Shown one piece after another: positions 1-5,885 of a stretch of 5,901 bases of DNA. How positions within the stretch are numbered: position 1 is the stretch's first letter; the number at the start of each line of letters is the position of its first letter. This DNA comes from Streptosporangiaceae bacterium (lineage in GTDB: Bacteria; Actinomycetota; Actinomycetes; Streptosporangiales; Streptosporangiaceae), in contig JAICWX010000450.1 of NCBI GenBank assembly GCA_025934635.1, forward strand, positions 1 to 5,901, given 5' to 3'. The notes beneath the pieces are model-generated. The model ran no database searches. It was not told the DNA's origin and worked only from the letters and a program-made list of their open reading frames with translations. The translations under genes and the position numbers were made by a program.

Positions 1-347
1 GTGTTCGGCTTGTGCGACCCGGCCGGGGACACGCCCTCGTACTTGTAGTAGATGCGCGCCGGGGTGTTCAGCGCCTTCTCCAGGCGGCGCGCCCGGTACA
101 GCGGGGTCGGCCGCCACAGCCGGTAGACGTCGCGCACCACCTCCGGGATGTCCACGTAGGAGTCGGTGGACACTTCCTGGCGGATGAGCTCCATCGGGAA
201 CAGCGGCGCCAGGTCCTCCGGGCCCACCGGCTGGCCCGTCCCGGGGTGCAGCGGCGGCGGCATCGGCGCGGGCAGGTCCGGCATGACGTTGTACCACTGG
301 GTCGGGATCTCGGACTCATCCAGAATGATCTTGGTGCGCTCGGTCAC
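1..347 (-). CDS. trpB2: TrpB2-type tryptophan synthase beta-like PLP enzyme (5' part only)
   Basis: This is the N-terminal 115 codons of a PLP-dependent enzyme of the TrpB2 class, which joins indole to L-serine to make L-tryptophan in the cytoplasm, often as a stand-alone enzyme or for indole salvage. The translation begins [20 protein letters not shown] and continues through [37 protein letters not shown] and [19 protein letters not shown]. The N-terminal extension, the RPTPLYRA segment and the GSHKPN motif are typical of TrpB2. Lys113 in that motif is the expected Schiff-base lysine. The catalytic remainder lies beyond the left edge. The start is GTG at 345-347, chosen because it gives the family N-terminus and has GGGAGG at 354-359, 6 nt upstream. 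The gene follows pntB on the same strand after a 177-bp gap that holds an inverted repeat and a G-rich tract, so it probably has its own promoter. Plain TrpB (TrpB1) is unlikely given the N-terminus. True substrate use (indole versus serine deamination) cannot be judged here. Confidence 0.9.
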   Translation of the reverse strand, partial: MTERTKIILDESEIPTQWYNVMPDLPAPMPPPLHPGTGQPVGPEDLAPLFPMELIRQEVSTDSYVDIPEVVRDVYRLWRPTPLYRARRLEKALNTPARIYYKYEGVSPAGSHKPN

Positions 348-353
348 GACAAC

Positions 354-406
354 CTCCCGGTATCCAGTCAGATTCTTGTCCGAACGATACGCCCAAGCTC
401 GGACAA
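354..406 (-). promoter_or_regulatory. Candidate trpB2 control region with inverted repeat
   Basis: An exact inverted repeat, TTGTCCGA (376-383) and TCGGACAA (399-406), has 8-bp arms around a 15-nt spacer. It ends 29 nt upstream of the trpB2 GTG. Within the spacer, the minus strand reads TATCGT (384-389), a possible -10 with TSS near 377, but no good -35 lies at the usual distance. GGGAGG at 354-359 is the ribosome binding site. The arrangement suggests an operator overlapping the promoter; the regulator is unknown. The dyad does not resemble the palindrome in the iclR-leuC gap. It could alternatively form an RNA hairpin if transcription starts further upstream. Confidence 0.45.
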
Positions 407-422
407 CCGGCAGGCCACCCAG

Positions 423-490
423 CCCCCCTACCCTGCCCTACCCCTCAAGTCCCGAGCGCCCCATCCGCCCCGCCGTCCGCCCCCCGTCCC
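423..490 (-). other. G-rich tract with canonical G-quadruplex motif
   Basis: The minus strand, which is the coding strand of the flanking pntB and trpB2, carries nine runs of three or more G between 423 and 490. The best part is 423-444: runs of 4, 3, 3 and 6 G (5' to 3' on the minus strand) separated by 2-nt loops TA, CA and TA. This fits the standard G3+N1-7 quadruplex pattern with very short loops. Further runs at 451-453, 459-462, 468-471, 480-485 and 488-490 allow alternative pairings with longer loops. The tract lies downstream of the pntB stop and upstream of the trpB2 dyad. I see no protein-coding gene and no classical hairpin-plus-U-tract terminator in the 348-524 gap. A role in ending pnt transcription or in trpB2 expression is inference. 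Confidence 0.6.
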
Positions 491-524
491 GCGCGGCCGC
501 CGGCTGGTCGTGGTGCCGTGACCG

Positions 525-1937
525 CTAGCCGACCAGGGTCTTGACCGCGGCGGTCAGCTCGGCCATCGCCTTCTTGGCGTCGGCGAAGTACATGCTGGTC
601 TTGGGGTCGAAGTACAGCTCGTTCTCCATCCCGGCGTAGCCGGTCCCCATCGAGCGCTTGACCACGATGATCGACTTGGCCTGGTCCACGTCCAGGATCG
701 GCATGCCGGAGATGTCGTTGCCCGGCCGCCGGGCGGCCGGGTTGGTCACGTCGTTCGCCCCGATGACCAGGGCCACGTCGGACCGGCCGAACTCCGGGTT
801 GATCTCGTCCATCTCCACCAGCTGCGGGTACGGCACGTTCGCCTCGGCCAGCAGCACGTTCATGTGCCCGGGCATCCGGCCGGCCACCGGGTGGATGGCG
901 TAGCTGACCTCGATGCCGCGTTCCTCCAGGGTCTTGGCCAGCTCGGCCACGCCGTGCTGGGCCTGCGCCGCGGCCAGGCCGTAGCCCGGCACGATGATCA
1001 CCTTGGACGCGTAGGCGAGCTGGATGGCCGCGTCGTCGGCCGCGATGGCGCGGACCTGCGCGTCCGCGGCCACGGCGGCCGCGATCGCGCTGTCCCCGGT
1101 GCCGAAGCCGCCCACGATGATGTTGGCCAGCGACCGGTTCATGGCGTCGGCCATCAGCTTGGTCAAGATGCTGCCGGACGCGCCCACCAGCGCGCCGGCC
1201 ACGATCAGGGCCCAGTTGGCGATGACGAACCCGGCCATGGCCACCGCGGTGCCGGTGAACGCGTTCAGCAGCGAGATCACCACCGGCATGTCGGCGCCGC
1301 CGATCGGCAGCACCATCATCACCCCGAACGCCAGCGAGGCCAGCACCACCACCAGCAGGGCGGGCAGGCTGGCCGTGGTCAGCATGAACGCGGCCGCTCC
1401 GATGGCCACCACGGCCAGCGCCACGTTGAGCGCCTGGCCGCCCTTGACGACGATCGGCTGACCGCTGATCATGCCCTGCAGCTTGCCGGCCGCCACGATC
1501 GACCCGGAGAACGTGACCGCGCCGATGATGACGTCGAGCAGGGTGAACACGGTGGTGGTGCCGAGCACGCCGCCCGCGTTGGCCTCGGACTCGATGTAAC
1601 CGTAGATCGCGACCAGCGCGGCGGCCCCGCCGCCGACGGCGTTGAACGCCGACACCAGCTGCGGCATCGCGGTCATCTGGACCGTCCGCGCGGTGTACAG
1701 GCCGATCGCCGAGCCGATCAGGACGCCCGAGATCAGGACGATCCAGCCGGCCGCGGTGACCGTGCCGTCGTGGATGAGCAGGATGAGCGTGGCGATGCCC
1801 GCGATCACCATGCCCGCGATGGACACCTGGTTGCCCCGGCGGGCGGTGGCCGGGCTGTTCATCAGGTGCAGGCCGATCACGAAGCACGCCGCCGCCAGCA
1901 CGTAGACCAGCTGGATGCCCCCGGTGAACCCGCTCAT
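525..1937 (-). CDS. pntB: NAD(P) transhydrogenase subunit beta (dII beta membrane part plus NADP(H)-binding dIII)
   Basis: This 470-aa protein is the beta subunit of proton-translocating transhydrogenase, an inner-membrane enzyme that drives hydride transfer from NADH to NADP+ with the proton gradient. Residues 1 to about 280 form a bundle of hydrophobic helices including IGGADMPVVISLLNAFTG (Asp216 and Asn225, matching E. coli Asp213 and Asn222) and MNRSLANIIVGGFG. Residues about 310-470 are the NADP(H) domain: VPGYGLAAAQAQ (317-327), HPVAGRMPGHMNVLLAEA (349-366), GANDVTNPAA (393-402) and KRSMGTGYAG (427-436), where Lys427-Arg428-Ser429 should hold the NADP 2'-phosphate. Length is close to E. 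coli PntB. The position of E. coli His91 is Asn99 here (SAFNAVGGG); PntAB supplies a candidate replacement. The ATG overlaps the pntAB stop by 4 bp, implying translational coupling, with a modest GGGAAG upstream. The stop is TAG at 525-527. Confidence 0.97.
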   Translation of the reverse strand: MSGFTGGIQLVYVLAAACFVIGLHLMNSPATARRGNQVSIAGMVIAGIATLILLIHDGTVTAAGWIVLISGVLIGSAIGLYTARTVQMTAMPQLVSAFNAVGGGAAALVAIYGYIESEANAGGVLGTTTVFTLLDVIIGAVTFSGSIVAAGKLQGMISGQPIVVKGGQALNVALAVVAIGAAAFMLTTASLPALLVVVLASLAFGVMMVLPIGGADMPVVISLLNAFTGTAVAMAGFVIANWALIVAGALVGASGSILTKLMADAMNRSLANIIVGGFGTGDSAIAAAVAADAQVRAIAADDAAIQLAYASKVIIVPGYGLAAAQAQHGVAELAKTLEERGIEVSYAIHPVAGRMPGHMNVLLAEANVPYPQLVEMDEINPEFGRSDVALVIGANDVTNPAARRPGNDISGMPILDVDQAKSIIVVKRSMGTGYAGMENELYFDPKTSMYFADAKKAMAELTAAVKTLVG

Positions 1938-2272
1938 GATCTCGGCTTCCCGTCAAGCTCGGGCTGCGGCTGCGCTGACACCGGCGGCTGGACCTTCCGG
2001 CGGAACATCTTGAGCATCCGCTCGGTCACCACGTACCCGCCGACCACGTTGGCGCTGGCGAAGACCGCGGCGATGAAGGCCAGGATGTAGCCCACCACGG
2101 TGTGCGCCGTCACCCCGATCAGCAGCGCGCCGGCCAGCACGATGCCGTGGATGGAGTTGGTCGCCGACATCAGCGGCGTGTGCAGCGTGGCCGGGACCTT
2201 CCCGATGACCTCGAAGCCGACCAGCAGCGCGAGGACGAAAATGGTCAGGTCAGTGACTAGGGCCGTCGACAC
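1934..2272 (-). CDS. pntAB: NAD(P) transhydrogenase subunit alpha 2 (dII alpha membrane part)
   Basis: This 112-aa membrane protein is the separate alpha-2 subunit found where the alpha chain is split into PntAA and PntAB; with PntB it forms the proton channel. It has three hydrophobic segments, at roughly 8-24, 41-58 and 60-83, followed by a basic, proline-rich cytoplasmic tail ending near QPELDGKPRS. The family core KVPATLHTPLMSATNSIHGI (25-44) and GGYVVTERMLKMF are clear. His42 in NSIHG matches the histidine that, in the Thermus thermophilus enzyme, is thought to replace E. coli PntB His91. The start is GTG at 2270-2272, giving the usual N-terminus and preceded by GAGGGAG about 6 nt upstream. 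It overlaps the end of pntAA by 23 bp and the start of pntB by 4 bp, so the three are one coupled operon. Confidence 0.95.
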   Translation of the reverse strand: MSTALVTDLTIFVLALLVGFEVIGKVPATLHTPLMSATNSIHGIVLAGALLIGVTAHTVVGYILAFIAAVFASANVVGGYVVTERMLKMFRRKVQPPVSAQPQPELDGKPRS

Positions 2273-3470
2273 CGGCGTCTCCCTCGATGGTCTGGGGCTC
2301 GGTGGTCTGGGGCCCGGCCGTCTGGAGGAGGCTGGCCACGCCGGGGTGCACGACCGCGCCGTCGTGGGCGATCACCACGCCGGCCTGGATCTCGTCGCCG
2401 GTATCGATGGCCAGCTCGCCGTTCCTGATCAGGTGCAGCAGCAGCGCGGAGATGTTCCGCGAATAGGCGGCCGAGGCCGCGGCCGGCACGGTGGAGGGCA
2501 GGTTGTCCGCGCCCACGATCGTGACCCCGTTGCCGGTGACGACCGTCTCGCCGGGCTGCGAGCCGGACACGTTGCCGCCCAGCACGCTGGCGCCCATGTC
2601 CACGATGACCGAGCCGGGAGCCATGGCCTTGACCGCGTCCTCGGTCACCAGCAGCGGCGGCCTGCGTCCCGGCACCTGCGCGGTCGTGATCACCACGTCG
2701 TGCCGGGCGATATGGCCGGTCAGCTCGTCCTGCTGAGCCTGCCGCTCCCCGTCGGTCAGCTCGCGGGCGTAGCCGCCCTCGCCCGCCGCCGAGCCGACCG
2801 AGGTCAGCTCGAGGAACGTGGCCCCGAGCGAGGTGACCTCGTCCCTGGAGCTGGGCCGGATGTCATAGCCGCTCACCACCGCGCCGAGCCGCCGGGCGGT
2901 GCCGATGGCCTGCAGCCCGGCCACGCCGGTGCCGAGCACCAGTACCTTGGCCGGCCGGGCCGTCCCGGCCGCGGTGATCAGCAGCGGGAAGAACCGGCCG
3001 TACTCCCCGGCCGCCACCAGCACGGCCTTGTAGCCCGCCACGTTGGACTGGGAGGTGAGCGCGTCCATCGGCTGAGCCCGGGACAGCGTCCGCGGCAGGC
3101 CATCCAGGCTGATCACGGTCACGCCGCGGGCGGCCAGGGTCGCGGCCAGCTCCGGGTCGGCCAGCGGGGCGAGCATGCCGATGACCGCCTGGCCCTTCCT
3201 GAGCTCGCTCATCGCCGCGGCCGACGGCCGGGTGACGGTGAGGATCACGTCGGCGGTCCGGTAGAGCTCGGCGGCGCTGACGATCGAGGCTCCGGCGTCG
3301 GCGTAGGCGGCGTCGGGCAGCCAGGCTCCGTCTCCTGCCCCCCTCTCCACCAGCACGTCGATCCCGGCCGGCCGCAGCCGGCTGATCGCGTCCGGAACCA
3401 GTGCTACCCGGCGTTCGCCGGGCGAGGCTTCCCTGACGACAGCTGCCTTGATGCGTGCGACCGTATCCAT
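2250..3470 (-). CDS. pntAA: NAD(P) transhydrogenase subunit alpha 1 (NAD(H)-binding dI)
   Basis: This 406-aa cytoplasmic subunit binds NAD(H) and donates hydride to NADP+ bound on PntB. It shows the alanine dehydrogenase/PNT fold: N-terminal VVREASPGERRVALVPD (11-27), LSRAQPMDALTSQSNVAGYK (129-148) covering the RQD loop, the Rossmann segment VLVLGTGVAGLQAIGTARRL (176-195) followed by Asp203, then TTAQVPGRRPPLLVTEDAV, PGSVIVDMGAS and NLPSTVPAAAS. Length fits the stand-alone dI of split enzymes. The C-terminal tail 382-396 is a threefold pentapeptide repeat and may replace the linker to the membrane part. The start is ATG at 3468-3470 with GGGAG 10 nt upstream, because family homology begins there; an in-frame ATG at 3524 would add 18 unrelated residues with no good ribosome site. 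The gene overlaps pntAB by 23 bp and lies 156 bp downstream of the iclR gene on the same strand. Confidence 0.95.
   Translation of the reverse strand: MDTVARIKAAVVREASPGERRVALVPDAISRLRPAGIDVLVERGAGDGAWLPDAAYADAGASIVSAAELYRTADVILTVTRPSAAAMSELRKGQAVIGMLAPLADPELAATLAARGVTVISLDGLPRTLSRAQPMDALTSQSNVAGYKAVLVAAGEYGRFFPLLITAAGTARPAKVLVLGTGVAGLQAIGTARRLGAVVSGYDIRPSSRDEVTSLGATFLELTSVGSAAGEGGYARELTDGERQAQQDELTGHIARHDVVITTAQVPGRRPPLLVTEDAVKAMAPGSVIVDMGASVLGGNVSGSQPGETVVTGNGVTIVGADNLPSTVPAAASAAYSRNISALLLHLIRNGELAIDTGDEIQAGVVIAHDGAVVHPGVASLLQTAGPQTTEPQTIEGDAGVDGPSH
2283..2327 (-). repeat. 15-bp tandem repeat, three copies, in the 3' end of pntAA
   Basis: Three in-frame 15-bp units encode LQTAG, PQTTE and PQTIE (PntAA residues 382-396). 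On the plus strand GTCTGG recurs at 2290, 2305 and 2320, exactly 15 bp apart, and the two left copies share an 11-bp match (2288-2298 and 2303-2313). The repeat adds hydrophilic, proline- and threonine-rich sequence after the last conserved dI segment. Confidence 0.75.
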
Positions 3471-3626
3471 ATCCCCGGATCTCCCGTTCTGCGGGTGCCG
3501 CCGGAATCTGACCATATCCATCATGCCCAGCCCGGCGAGGGCCGTGCGCCGCAGCCCGGCGGCCCGGAGATCAGTCCGGTAGCCAGCCCGCGGCTAAGGG
3601 AACATTACCGGTGGTTACTGACTGGA
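3471..3626 (-). promoter_or_regulatory. iclR-pntAA intergenic region, possible pnt promoter
   Basis: This 156-bp gap lies between the iclR stop and the pntAA start, both on the minus strand. A weak promoter is possible: TAATGT (plus-strand positions 3602-3607) fits TAnnnT but has only a poor -35 upstream, so a TSS near 3595 and a leader of about 125 nt would be speculative. Other structure seen: a 10-bp direct repeat CAGCCCGGCG at 3528-3537 and 3552-3561, and a short hairpin CCGGA-N6-TCCGG without a U-tract. No obvious terminator for iclR and no copy of the iclR-leuC palindrome are visible, so readthrough from iclR into pntAA is possible. GGGAG, about 10 nt before the ATG, is the likely pntAA ribosome site. 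Confidence 0.35.
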
Positions 3627-4343
3627 CTATGTCTCAGCGCGCAGCAGTCGGCTGATCTTGTCGCCGGCTCCGACCACGGCGGCGGCGTGCATCCGGCCCG
3701 GCGACCGGGTCAGGCGCTCGATCGGACCGGATACCGAGACGGCGGCGATCACCCGGCCGGCCGGCCCGCGGACCGGGGCGGACACCGACGCGACGCCGGG
3801 CTCGCGCTCGGCCGCGGTGGCGGCCCAGCCCCGCCGGCGGACCTGGGCCAGCGTGGTCGCGGTGAACTTGGCACCGCGCAGCCCGCGGTGCATCCGGGCT
3901 CCTTCCTCCCAGGCCAGCAGGACCTGGGCGGCCGAGCCCGCGGTCATCGGCAGCGCGGCGCCGACCGGGACGGTGTCGCGCAGCCCGCTGCTCCGCTCGG
4001 CCGCGGCCACGCAGATGCGCGAGTCCGCGTGCGGCCGGTACAGCTGGGCGCTCTCCCCGGTGATGTCCCTGAGGTGGGTCAAGATGGGCTGCGCGATGGC
4101 GAGCAGGCGGTCCTCGCCGGCCGCGGCGGCCAGCTCGCCGATTCTCGGGCCGAGCACGAACCGGCCCTGCGCGTCGCGGGCCAGCATCCGGTGGCTCTCC
4201 AGGGCGACCGCGATCCGGTGCGCCGTCGGGCGGGCCAGGCCGGTTTCCTTGACCAGCTGGGCCAGGGAGGCTGGGCCGCTCTCCAGCGCCGACAGGACGG
4301 AAATCGTCTTGTCGAGGACGCCGACTCCGCTAGAGTTGTTCAT
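3627..4343 (-). CDS. ndgR: IclR-family regulator of leucine biosynthesis (NdgR/AreB/LtbR type)
   Basis: This 238-aa protein is a cytoplasmic DNA-binding regulator. It starts MNNSSGVGVLDKTISVLSAL; the winged helix-turn-helix runs from about 10 to 65 (SLAQLVKETGLARPTAHRIA as the HTH, then MLARDAQGRFVLG as the wing). The IclR ligand-binding domain follows from about 80, with ITGESAQLYR, SGLRDTVPVGAALPM, GWAATAAEREPGVASVSAPV and AAVSVSGPIERLTR. The N-terminus, length and position divergent from leuC match the actinobacterial group called NdgR or AreB in Streptomyces and LtbR in Corynebacterium glutamicum, which controls leuCD and, in the latter, trp genes. The chosen ATG (4341-4343) gives the family N-terminus but has no upstream ribosome site, suggesting a leaderless mRNA; an in-frame ATG at 4379 would place the operator inside the gene. 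The ligand is not predictable from sequence. The symbol is by similarity and context. Confidence 0.9.
   Translation of the reverse strand: MNNSSGVGVLDKTISVLSALESGPASLAQLVKETGLARPTAHRIAVALESHRMLARDAQGRFVLGPRIGELAAAAGEDRLLAIAQPILTHLRDITGESAQLYRPHADSRICVAAAERSSGLRDTVPVGAALPMTAGSAAQVLLAWEEGARMHRGLRGAKFTATTLAQVRRRGWAATAAEREPGVASVSAPVRGPAGRVIAAVSVSGPIERLTRSPGRMHAAAVVGAGDKISRLLRAET
4309..4336 (+). promoter_or_regulatory. Candidate leuC promoter
   Basis: TTGTCG (4309-4314) and TAGAGT (4331-4336) are spaced by 16 bp, each matching 4 of 6 consensus bases and keeping TAnnnT. Transcription would begin near 4343, giving a leuC leader of about 55 nt that contains the palindrome at 4358-4376. The element lies within the 5' coding end of the iclR gene. 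It is a prediction from consensus only. Confidence 0.4.
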
Positions 4344-4350
4344 GTAATGA

Positions 4351-4379
4351 ATACTGCCGTCTCGGAATGCGAGACGCAA
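4351..4379 (-). promoter_or_regulatory. Candidate iclR promoter (leaderless)
   Basis: Reading the minus strand, TTGCGT (plus positions 4374-4379) and CAGTAT (4351-4356) are spaced by 17 bp, and CAGTAT ends 7 nt before the iclR ATG, so transcription would start at or next to the start codon. The -10 match is weak (3 of 6, with A2, A5 and T6 kept). The fit with the missing ribosome site supports a leaderless transcript. Confidence 0.35.
4358..4376. promoter_or_regulatory. Palindromic operator in the iclR-leuC divergent region
   Basis: The arms CGTCTCG (4358-4364) and CGAGACG (4370-4376) form an exact 7-bp inverted repeat with a 5-nt spacer GAATG. Size and symmetry fit an IclR-type operator. 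It falls between the candidate -35 and -10 of iclR and just after the candidate leuC start point, so one bound regulator could control both directions. That the neighbouring IclR protein binds here is inferred from position and from known binding of NdgR/AreB relatives in the leuC upstream region. Confidence 0.65.
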
Positions 4380-4398
4380 GCCGAAGGGAGAGAGCGTG

Positions 4399-5856
4399 AT
4401 GGCCGGGGTTGCGCACCGTACGCTCGCCGAGAAAATCTGGGACGCCCACGTGGTGCGCAGCGCCGAGGGCGAGCCCGATCTGCTCTATATCGACCTTCAC
4501 CTGCTGCACGAGGTGACCAGCCCGCAGGCGTTCGACGGGCTGCGGGAGGCCGGCCGCAAGGTGCGCCGTCCCGACCTGACCATCGCCACCGAAGACCACA
4601 ACGTGCCCACGACCGGGATCGCCGGCCGGGGCATCCCGCTCACCTCCCCGACCCCGCTGTACGGTCCCGACAGCCCGTTCGCCGACCCGGTCTCCCGCAC
4701 TCAGGTCGAGACGCTGCGCAAGAACTGCGCCGAGTTCGGCATCCGGCTGCACCCGATGGGTGACGCCGGCCAGGGGATCGTCCACGTCATCGGCCCGCAG
4801 CTGGGGCTGACCCAGCCGGGTCTGACGATCGTGTGCGGCGACAGTCACACCTCCACCCACGGCGCGCTCGGCGCGCTCGCGTTCGGCATCGGGACCAGCG
4901 AGGTCGAGCACGTGCTCGCCACCCAGACGCTGCCGCAGGCCAGGCCGAAGACGATGGCCGTCACGGTGAACGGCGAGCTGCCCGCGGGTGTCTCGGCCAA
5001 GGACCTCATCCTGGCCATCATCGCCAAGATCGGCACCGGCGGCGGCCAGGGCTACGTGATCGAGTACCGCGGCTCCGCGATCCGCGCGCTCCCGATGTCG
5101 GGCCGCCTGACCGTCTGCAACATGTCCATCGAGGCCGGCGCGCGGGCCGGGCTGATCGCCCCCGATGACGTGACGTTCGAGTACCTGAAGGGCCGGCCGC
5201 ACGCGCCGGCGGGCGCCGCCTGGGAGGCCGCGCTGGACTACTGGCGCTCGCTGCCCACCGACGCGGACGCCGCCTTCGACCACGAGGTCGTCATCGACGC
5301 GGCCACGCTGTCGCCGTACGTGACCTGGGGCACCAACCCCGGTCAGGCGCTGCCGCTGGCGGCGTCGGTACCGGACCCGGCCTCGTTCGCCGACCCGGGC
5401 GACCGGTCCGCCGCCGAGCGTGCGCTGACCTACATGGACCTCAAGCCCGGCACCGCCCTGCGCGATGTCGCCGTGGACACCGTCTTCGTCGGTTCCTGCA
5501 CCAACGGCCGGCTCGAGGACCTGCGTGCCGCCGCGGCGGTGCTCGAGGGCCGGAAGATCGCCCCCTCGGTCCGGATGCTCGTCGTGCCCGGCTCGATGGC
5601 CGTGCGGGCTCAGGCCGAAGCCGAGGGTCTCGACGCGGTGTTCACCGCGGCCGGCGCCGAATGGCGTTCGGCGGGCTGCTCGATGTGCCTCGGCATGAAC
5701 CCGGACAAGCTGGCCCCCGGCGAGCGCAGCGCGTCCACCTCCAACCGCAACTTCGAGGGTCGCCAGGGCAAGGGCGGGCGCACCCACCTGGTCTCGCCCG
5801 AGGTCGCCGCCGCCACCGCCGTCACCGGCCACCTGGCCGCGCCCGCCGACCTGTAA
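4399..5856 (+). CDS. leuC: 3-isopropylmalate dehydratase large subunit
   Basis: This 485-aa protein is the [4Fe-4S] catalytic subunit of isopropylmalate isomerase, which with LeuD converts 2-isopropylmalate to 3-isopropylmalate in leucine biosynthesis. Aconitase-family motifs run in order: [11 protein letters not shown] near the N-terminus, EDHNVPT (65-71), [20 protein letters not shown] (146-165), VGSCTNGR with Cys367, [10 protein letters not shown] with Cys427 and Cys430, and NRNFEGRQG (449-457). Cys367, Cys427 and Cys430 should bind the cluster; their spacing (60 and 3) equals that of E. coli LeuC. The length is slightly above E. coli's. Two adjacent starts exist, GTG at 4396 and ATG at 4399; ATG is chosen because GGGAG (4386-4390) is then 8 nt away. 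The stop is TAA at 5854-5856, 29 bp before leuD, so the two form an operon. Control probably comes from the palindrome upstream. The protein looks intact. Confidence 0.97.
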   Translation: MAGVAHRTLAEKIWDAHVVRSAEGEPDLLYIDLHLLHEVTSPQAFDGLREAGRKVRRPDLTIATEDHNVPTTGIAGRGIPLTSPTPLYGPDSPFADPVSRTQVETLRKNCAEFGIRLHPMGDAGQGIVHVIGPQLGLTQPGLTIVCGDSHTSTHGALGALAFGIGTSEVEHVLATQTLPQARPKTMAVTVNGELPAGVSAKDLILAIIAKIGTGGGQGYVIEYRGSAIRALPMSGRLTVCNMSIEAGARAGLIAPDDVTFEYLKGRPHAPAGAAWEAALDYWRSLPTDADAAFDHEVVIDAATLSPYVTWGTNPGQALPLAASVPDPASFADPGDRSAAERALTYMDLKPGTALRDVAVDTVFVGSCTNGRLEDLRAAAAVLEGRKIAPSVRMLVVPGSMAVRAQAEAEGLDAVFTAAGAEWRSAGCSMCLGMNPDKLAPGERSASTSNRNFEGRQGKGGRTHLVSPEVAAATAVTGHLAAPADL

Positions 5857-5885
5857 CCGGCCGAACCGTCAAGGGAGCCTGAACC

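Noticed and set aside
494..524. Possible hairpin after the pntB stop as an intrinsic terminator
   Set aside because: Only short 4-5 bp GC stems can be drawn, with no U-tract. The palindromic GCGGCCGC is a common word at this GC content.
12..528. Plus-strand open frames over the trpB2 fragment and the following gap
   Set aside because: They run opposite the conserved TrpB2 N-terminus and then through the C-rich gap, giving proline/arginine-rich sequence with no motif.
445..1956. Minus-strand open frame of 503 codons overlapping pntB in another frame, and the plus-strand frame 864-2090
   Set aside because: Both are Arg/His/Gly-rich shadows of pntB, whose own frame carries all family motifs.
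3467..3519. CCATATCC repeated at 3467-3474 and 3512-3519 around two possible pntAA starts
   Set aside because: Eight bases is short, one copy includes the start codon and its flanks, and there is no symmetry or further copy to suggest a binding site.
3528..3561. CAGCCCGGCG direct repeat in the iclR-pntAA gap
   Set aside because: It is made only of common GC-rich words; a 10-base match is not convincing without conservation data. It is noted in the gap entry.
4342..4347. ATGTAA start-stop pair near the predicted leuC transcription start
   Set aside because: A six-base match has a high chance rate. The transcription start itself is only predicted, so a regulatory minimal ORF cannot be supported.
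2100..4763. Plus-strand open frame of 887 codons running across pntAB, pntAA, iclR and into leuC
   Set aside because: It lies opposite well-recognised genes, crosses their boundaries and gives a low-complexity Arg/Gly/His/Asp-rich translation. Stop-free antisense frames are expected at this GC content.
4330..5832. Minus-strand open frame of 500 codons opposite leuC
   Set aside because: Composition is biased to Gly/Arg/Ala without a recognisable domain, and it lies wholly against the strongly conserved leuC frame.
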